From: Bacteroidales bacterium
Lineage (GTDB): Bacteria > Bacteroidota > Bacteroidia > Bacteroidales > Marinilabiliaceae
Length of the DNA stretch: 46,876 bases
Direction of reading: 5' to 3'
Assembly: GCA_024401355.1 (NCBI GenBank)
Contig: JAKSLF010000023.1
Span: 1 to 46,876 of the forward strand
Shown piece by piece: positions 42,268-46,876 of this stretch. The position numbers and the translations under genes were made by a program. The first letter of the stretch is position 1. Every line of letters begins with the position of its first letter. A model generated the notes under the pieces. That model saw only the letters and a program-made list of their open reading frames with translations, searched no databases and was not told the DNA's origin.

Positions 42268-43689
42268 ATGGCACCCGTAAACGAAAACGTCCTCAAGCAA
42301 CTCAAGGAATTGGGTAAGCGAAGCGAGAAATTAGGAGACTCGCTGCAATGGCTATTGAGCCAGTATGAGAGCCAGAACACTTATGATGAGCAGTATCAGA
42401 AACTCATCAAAGAGTTTGGTTTGGAGGACGAATTGCGCAAAGTCCAGAAGGGCGTTAAGCGCTTTGAGATGGTGTCGATGCTGTATATTGTCATCCATGG
42501 GTTCAATGAGTTGATGCATAGAGAAGATGCCCAAGAGCAGATGGATTGTCTTGATGAGATATACTTTAATATACAGGACATAGCTCAGAAATATGGCTTG
42601 ACAAAAGTGCCTACAATCGGAGACAACATAATGCTTGCTGGTGGTATTGCTACTCAGAACAAGACGAATCCGATAGACGCAACACTTGCAGCATTTGAGA
42701 TAGTAAACCGCATCAATAGACGTAAAGACGAGACCAACTCGATATGGGAAGTTGGAATCGGAATACATACAGGACCTATCTTGGGCAGGTTCCTTCCGGG
42801 GAAGAATTTGCCATATACCTTGTCGGGCAGTAACGTGTTGGCAGCGGCGAGACTTGGTTCTGCGGCTCCGAAGGGTCATGTGTCGGTGTCGCTTATGACA
42901 TACGAATTGATAAAGGAGTTCTTCGAAGTGAACCAGGCAGGAAAAGTGCCAGTGAAGTACAGCGGACTTATGGACGTGTATGACCTGATAGACATAGTGC
43001 CTTCGTTGAGAAGTGACGAGCCTGGCAAGTTGGTGAATGAAGAATTCGACTTGGCATATTCACGTCTTCAGTTTATGGATATTCAGGAGTATATGCTGGA
43101 TATGCTTGAAGAGAAACTTCCGAAATATCTGCATTATCACAGTGTGAAACACACAATAGACGTGACAACAGAAGTGGAGTTGATCGGTTGGGCTGAAGGT
43201 TTGAGTGAGTCGGACATCATGCTATTGAAAGTGGCTGGTCTGTTCCATGATTCGGGTCATATAGTGACATACGCAGGTCATGAGGAAGAGAGTTGTAACT
43301 TTGCGCAGGAGATATTGCCAAGATTCAACTATCCGCAGGAGAAGATAGACAAGATTAAGAGGATGATAATGGCGACTAAGTTGCCTCATACACCTACAGA
43401 TATACTGGAAGCTATCATACAGGATTCGGACCTTGACTATCTTGGCAGAACAGACTTTGTGCCAGTGAGCAACATGCTGTATCAGGAGTTGCTTGATAGG
43501 GGTGCGAACCTTACGATAGACCAGTGGAATGAGAATCAGATAAAATTCATTTCGGCACATCAGTATTATACGAACACGGCGAGAAATCTGCGAGAGGTGA
43601 ACAAGCAGAGCCAGATAGAACATTTGCATGAGCTGCTTGGGCACAAGCGTCCGTCGGCAGAGAACGTGCAGGGTGGTCAGCAGGCATAA
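42268..43689 (+). CDS. Degenerate class III cyclase domain fused to an HD phosphohydrolase domain
   Basis: A 473-residue cytosolic protein. Residues ~65-245 follow the nucleotide cyclase homology fold: 'YIVIHGFNELM', 'TIGDNIMLAGGI' and 'GIGIHTGPILG', then 'TLSGSNVLAAARLGSAA'. However, the first metal Asp is replaced (Val75), the substrate Lys before the GD pair is Pro, and the catalytic Asn is Leu191; Asp119 and the Arg of AAARL remain. Residues ~285-420 are a metal-dependent HD domain: YHSVKHTIDVT, LFHDSGH and later 'IIQDSDLDYLGR'. I infer an inactive cyclase domain that binds a nucleotide and controls a phosphodiesterase. The N-terminal 60 residues are helical and may dimerise. It is upstream of smpB by 42 bp. 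Confidence 0.82.
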   Translation: MAPVNENVLKQLKELGKRSEKLGDSLQWLLSQYESQNTYDEQYQKLIKEFGLEDELRKVQKGVKRFEMVSMLYIVIHGFNELMHREDAQEQMDCLDEIYFNIQDIAQKYGLTKVPTIGDNIMLAGGIATQNKTNPIDATLAAFEIVNRINRRKDETNSIWEVGIGIHTGPILGRFLPGKNLPYTLSGSNVLAAARLGSAAPKGHVSVSLMTYELIKEFFEVNQAGKVPVKYSGLMDVYDLIDIVPSLRSDEPGKLVNEEFDLAYSRLQFMDIQEYMLDMLEEKLPKYLHYHSVKHTIDVTTEVELIGWAEGLSESDIMLLKVAGLFHDSGHIVTYAGHEEESCNFAQEILPRFNYPQEKIDKIKRMIMATKLPHTPTDILEAIIQDSDLDYLGRTDFVPVSNMLYQELLDRGANLTIDQWNENQIKFISAHQYYTNTARNLREVNKQSQIEHLHELLGHKRPSAENVQGGQQA

Positions 43690-43731
43690 TAGGCTAGAAG
43701 TTAGAAAGCTAGTTGGGTAGGAAAAAAGACA

Positions 43732-44187
43732 ATGGGACAGCAGGAGATAAATATAAAGAACAAGAGAGCTCTGCATAACTACGAGCTCGTCGATAAATAT
43801 ATAGCAGGAATCCAGCTATTCGGAACGGAGATAAAATCGTTGAGAGGTGGACATGCGAGTCTGGTTGACTCGTATTGCTTCTTCAACAAGGGTGAGTTGT
43901 GGGTCAAGGGAATGAGAATCTCGGAGTATTTCTATGGCACATTCAACAATCATGCACCAGAGCGAGAGAGGAAGTTGCTTCTACAGAAGAAAGAGCTTGT
44001 CAAGCTGGAGCGCAAGGTAAAGGAGAGTGGTTATACCATAGTGCCATTGCGTTTGTTTATCAATGACCGAGGTCTGGCGAAAGTGGAAATATATATGGCC
44101 AGAGGTAAGCGAGAATATGACAAGCGCGAGACTCTGAAAGAGAAAGATACGAACAGGGATTTGGACCGTGCGAGAAAACGCTTTTAG
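43732..44187 (+). CDS. smpB: SsrA-binding protein
   Basis: A 151-residue SmpB that brings tmRNA to stalled ribosomes for trans-translation. Family segments: [18 protein letters not shown], '[19 protein letters not shown]', '[15 protein letters not shown]' and '[20 protein letters not shown]', with the basic C-terminal tail ([10 protein letters not shown]). Complete and of normal length. The tmRNA gene itself is not in the window. Confidence 0.97.
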   Translation: MGQQEINIKNKRALHNYELVDKYIAGIQLFGTEIKSLRGGHASLVDSYCFFNKGELWVKGMRISEYFYGTFNNHAPERERKLLLQKKELVKLERKVKESGYTIVPLRLFINDRGLAKVEIYMARGKREYDKRETLKEKDTNRDLDRARKRF

Positions 44188-44234
44188 AGAAAAAATAAAC
44201 CACTTAAAAACAAGGTCTTTTCAATAGTTTTTGC

Positions 44235-44242
44235 TATCTTTG
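44235..44242 (+). promoter_or_regulatory. -7 box of gyrB
   Basis: TATCTTTG at 44235-44242, 25 bp before the gyrB start. No -33 TTG at the usual distance is visible. Confidence 0.6.
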
Positions 44243-44267
44243 CAACACTATAAACCATAGCAATAAA

Positions 44268-46283
44268 ATGAACGAAGAACAGAACGTTAACGGCGCAAGC
44301 AATGATCAGTATGGCGGCTCGAGCATCGTAGTGCTCGAGGGTCTTGAGGCAGTTCGCAAACGTCCGTCAATGTATATCGGCGATACGAACGAGAAGGGAT
44401 TGCACCATTTGGTGTATGAGGTTGTAGATAACTCGATAGACGAAGCGTTGGCGGGTTATTGTACAAAGATAAATGTCAGCATAAACGAGGATGACTCGAT
44501 CACGGTTGAGGATAATGGCCGTGGTATACCAGTTGACATGCATCCGAAAGAGCATCGTTCGGCGTTGGAAGTTGTTCTTACTGTGCTGCATGCGGGCGGT
44601 AAGTTTGACAAATCGTCGTATAAGGTGTCGGGTGGTTTGCATGGTGTAGGTGTATCGTGTGTAAATGCATTGTCGACATACTTGAAAGCCACAGTACGTC
44701 GTGGTGGAAAGATGTATGAGCAGGAGTATAGCCAGGGTAAGCCACAGTATGCAGTACGTGAAGTAGGTCCTGCGGATGGTACCGGTACAACAGTGACATT
44801 CAAGCCAGACGAGTCGATATTCACATATACAACAAGATATAAGTGGGGTACATTGGCCAACCGTTTGCGTGAGTTGGCGTTCCTTAACAAGGGGATCGAG
44901 ATTACGCTCACAGACAAGCGTACGACAGACGAGAATGGTGCGCCACAGGAACCACGTTCGAAGAGATTCTACTCGGAGAAGGGTTTGGTTGACTTTGTGA
45001 ACTACATGAATCAGGGCAATGCAAGTCTGTTCTTGAATCCTATATATATAACAAAGCAGGATGGTGAGATACCTATTGAAGTAGCGTTTGTGTATAGCAA
45101 GGATTCGTACAAGGAAGACGTGTTGAGCTATGTGAACAACATTCATACGATAGAAGGTGGTAAGCATCTTGATGGATTCCGCAGAGGCCTGACACGTGCT
45201 ATCAAGGCTTGGGCAGAGAAGAATCATAAAGAATATATAAAAGCCACAGACAAGAGCAAGAGCAACAGCAAAGAAAAGGAAGTTGCCATCTCAAATGACG
45301 ACTTCAAGGAAGGCTTGACGGCTGTAGTGTCAGTAAAAGTCATGGAGCCTCAGTTTGAGGGTCAGACCAAGACGAAACTTGGTAACCTTGAGGCTGATAA
45401 GGCAGTAGCAGACGCAGTAGGCGAAGCTATGGAGAACTTCCTTGAGGAGAACAAGGAGCAGGCTTCGGCAATAGTAGACAAGGTATTGTTGACAGCGACA
45501 GCTCGACTTGCGGCTCAGAGGGCTCGTAAGCAGGTGATATCGAAGTCGCCATTGCGTAGTTTTGGTTTGCCAGGCAAGTTGGCGGACTGTTCGGATAAGG
45601 ATCCAGCAGTCAGGGAGTTGTTCCTCGTCGAGGGTGATTCGGCAGGTGGTTCTGCTAAGCAGGGACGTGACCGTCACTATCAGGCTATATTGCCATTGCG
45701 TGGTAAGATTCTGAATGTAGAGAAGGCACAGTGGCACAAGGCATTTGAAAGTGACGAAATCAAGAATATATATACAGCGCTTGGCGTGACGATGAATGAT
45801 GATAAGTCGTTGAATATCGATAACTTGAGATATCATAAGGTGGTTATCATGACCGATGCCGATGTGGATGGTTCGCATATCGCAACACTTATCTTGACAT
45901 TCTTCTTCAGATATATGCGTCGACTCATTGATGAGGGACATGTATATATAGCAACTCCTCCATTGTATCTCTGCAAGAGCAAGAAAGGTCAGAAGCATGA
46001 GGAATATTGTTGGACAGAAGACCAGCGACTTAATTTCATAAGAATGTATGGTGACGGAACCAATGATTCAGTCAATGTACAGCGATTCAAAGGTCTTGGA
46101 GAAATGAATCCTGAGCAGTTGTTTGACACGACAATGAATCCGGAGAAGAGAACAATGCGCCAGGTACACATTGAGGATGCTGTTGAAGCAGACCATATAT
46201 TCACAATGCTCATGGGAGATGATGTAGAGCCTCGTCGAGTATTCATCGAAGAGAATGCTACATACGCTAATATTGACGCATAA
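44268..46283 (+). CDS. gyrB: DNA gyrase subunit B
   Basis: A 671-residue type II topoisomerase subunit that powers negative supercoiling. The GHKL ATPase has VVDNSIDEALAGY, DNGRGIPV and HAGGKFDKSSYKVSGGLHGVG. The transducer ends before the TOPRIM domain, LFLVEGDSAGG through PLRGKILNVEKA and the metal site DADVDGSHI. The C-terminus has RFKGLGEMNPEQL. The sequence fits GyrB better than ParE (RGKILNVEKA). It stands alone with its own promoter, not beside gyrA or dnaA here. Confidence 0.97.
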   Translation: MNEEQNVNGASNDQYGGSSIVVLEGLEAVRKRPSMYIGDTNEKGLHHLVYEVVDNSIDEALAGYCTKINVSINEDDSITVEDNGRGIPVDMHPKEHRSALEVVLTVLHAGGKFDKSSYKVSGGLHGVGVSCVNALSTYLKATVRRGGKMYEQEYSQGKPQYAVREVGPADGTGTTVTFKPDESIFTYTTRYKWGTLANRLRELAFLNKGIEITLTDKRTTDENGAPQEPRSKRFYSEKGLVDFVNYMNQGNASLFLNPIYITKQDGEIPIEVAFVYSKDSYKEDVLSYVNNIHTIEGGKHLDGFRRGLTRAIKAWAEKNHKEYIKATDKSKSNSKEKEVAISNDDFKEGLTAVVSVKVMEPQFEGQTKTKLGNLEADKAVADAVGEAMENFLEENKEQASAIVDKVLLTATARLAAQRARKQVISKSPLRSFGLPGKLADCSDKDPAVRELFLVEGDSAGGSAKQGRDRHYQAILPLRGKILNVEKAQWHKAFESDEIKNIYTALGVTMNDDKSLNIDNLRYHKVVIMTDADVDGSHIATLILTFFFRYMRRLIDEGHVYIATPPLYLCKSKKGQKHEEYCWTEDQRLNFIRMYGDGTNDSVNVQRFKGLGEMNPEQLFDTTMNPEKRTMRQVHIEDAVEADHIFTMLMGDDVEPRRVFIEENATYANIDA

Positions 46284-46309
46284 AATAGTAACAGAAATAA
46301 TAACTGTGG

Positions 46310-46335
46310 TGGCCGTTGGATAATTCTGACGGCCA
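46310..46335 (+). terminator. Hairpin after gyrB, weak terminator
   Basis: TGGCCGT (46310-46316) pairs with ACGGCCA (46329-46335) across a 12-base loop. It is followed by TCTTTC, so it is at best a weak intrinsic terminator. Confidence 0.45.
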
Positions 46336-46360
46336 TCTTTCGCTAATATAAAGATAGTAT

Positions 46361-46876
46361 ATGAGTGCAAATACATCTGGAGTGAAAATGCTGCTGCTGT
46401 GTGGTATGTTGTTGCTGTTGAATGTGATAGCAAGTGCGCAGAGAATAGTGTCGTTGGTGCCGTCGGTTACACAGACATTGAAGCAGATGGGAGCAGATGA
46501 TAAAGTAGTTGCCAGGACATCATATTGCCCGAAGAGTGAAAGTGGTGAAACAGTTGTGATTGGTGACGTGTTGAGCGTGAACGTGGAGAAGATAGTGTCG
46601 ATGCGTCCGACAGCAGTAGTGACAATGGGATTCACGAAGCCTGAAGTGATAGAGAAGCTGAGGAAGATGAAAGTTAATGTAGTCGAGCTGACAACACCGT
46701 CAACCTTTGAGGAGATGTGTGGGCAGACATTGAAACTTGGAGAACTGGCTGGATGTGAAGAGAGTGCAGAAAAGATGGTGGAGAAAGCAAGAATAAGGCT
46801 GGAGGAAAAAGAGAAGATAGAGAGTGAAGGCAAGAAAATGTTTATTGAAATAGGAGTGAGGCCATTATGGGGAGCG
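46361..46876 (+). CDS. BtuF-like periplasmic binding protein, 3' end cut by window edge
   Basis: The first 172 codons of a helical-backbone metal-receptor (Peripla_BP_2) protein. A signal peptide (MLLLCGMLLLLNVIASAQ) is followed by RIVSLVPSVTQTLKQMGADD, the typical opening of BtuF/FhuD-type proteins. 'GDVLSVNVEKIVSMRPTAVV' and 'KLRKMKVNVVELTTPSTFEEM' follow. It probably delivers cobalamin or another metal chelate to an ABC importer encoded downstream of the window. A start at the second Met (codon 10) is also possible. Confidence 0.88.
   Translation, partial: MSANTSGVKMLLLCGMLLLLNVIASAQRIVSLVPSVTQTLKQMGADDKVVARTSYCPKSESGETVVIGDVLSVNVEKIVSMRPTAVVTMGFTKPEVIEKLRKMKVNVVELTTPSTFEEMCGQTLKLGELAGCEESAEKMVEKARIRLEEKEKIESEGKKMFIEIGVRPLWGA

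Noticed and set aside
1-46876. Insertion sequence, integrase or tRNA attachment site around the defence island
   Set aside because: No transposase or integrase motif, terminal inverted repeat or tRNA cloverleaf was recognised within the window. The island's left border lies outside it.

Overview
The window is a piece of a Bacteroidota chromosome, most likely order Bacteroidales (no genus is claimed). The support is gene content: DUF1573 and DUF6340 proteins, a DUF4369/TlpA thioredoxin, a secreted LRR/beta-helix protein, a mutarotase lipoprotein, a class III ribonucleotide reductase pointing to anaerobic life, and a short 2[4Fe-4S] ferredoxin. Intergenic regions also repeatedly show the Bacteroidota promoter layout: a TTTG or TTG -33 box, 19-20 bp, then TAnnTTTG at -7.

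Region 1 (1-8.5 kb) is an AT-rich defence island. A minus-strand operon reads C5-cytosine methyltransferase > a protein with two GHKL ATPase modules (MORC/Hsp90-type N-terminus, histidine-kinase-type C-terminus) > a response-regulator receiver protein > a small clan CD (caspase-like) protease candidate. The four genes are separated by 7, 2 and 1 bp. They are followed by a McrB-type AAA+ protein and a BRO-N/DinD-like protein cut by the window edge. Two relics of the 5' end of other methyltransferase genes lie upstream of this operon and upstream of mcrB, so the island looks assembled by recombination. A DUF2971 gene runs the other way. The methylase-kinase-receiver-protease cassette is my main candidate for an undescribed system.

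Region 2 (8.5-10 kb) is a decay zone. It holds a truncated YhcG/DUF1016 gene, a possible HsdS tail, AT-rich tandem repeats, and three modules that each join a different 12-bp tandem repeat to the same 28-bp core.

Region 3 (10-22 kb) carries plus-strand genes: a large secreted beta-helix/LRR protein, an AAA_14/DUF4143 ATPase flanked by 33-bp-period direct repeats that carry promoters, then a sugar cluster (mutarotase lipoprotein, 2-hydroxyacid dehydrogenase, xylulokinase, MFS sugar symporter, GH13 enzyme). A DIP1984-family gene lies on the minus strand between the first two. The xylulokinase and transporter suggest pentose uptake and phosphorylation, but no xylose isomerase is in the window.

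Region 4 (22-33.4 kb) is on the minus strand: dedA > nitroreductase > DUF6340 lipoprotein > PBP4-type peptidase; nrdD > nrdG; and an S9 peptidase followed by a 5'-nucleotidase split over two genes.

Region 5 (33.8 kb to the end) is on the plus strand: DUF1573 protein, TlpA-like lipoprotein, phosphoglucosamine mutase, ferredoxin, a PorE-like PD40/OmpA protein with a 680-residue exported partner, a degenerate cyclase-HD protein, SmpB, GyrB and the start of a BtuF-like binding protein. No tRNA, rRNA, CRISPR array or intact insertion sequence was seen. All functional calls come from motif recognition by eye, without database searches.
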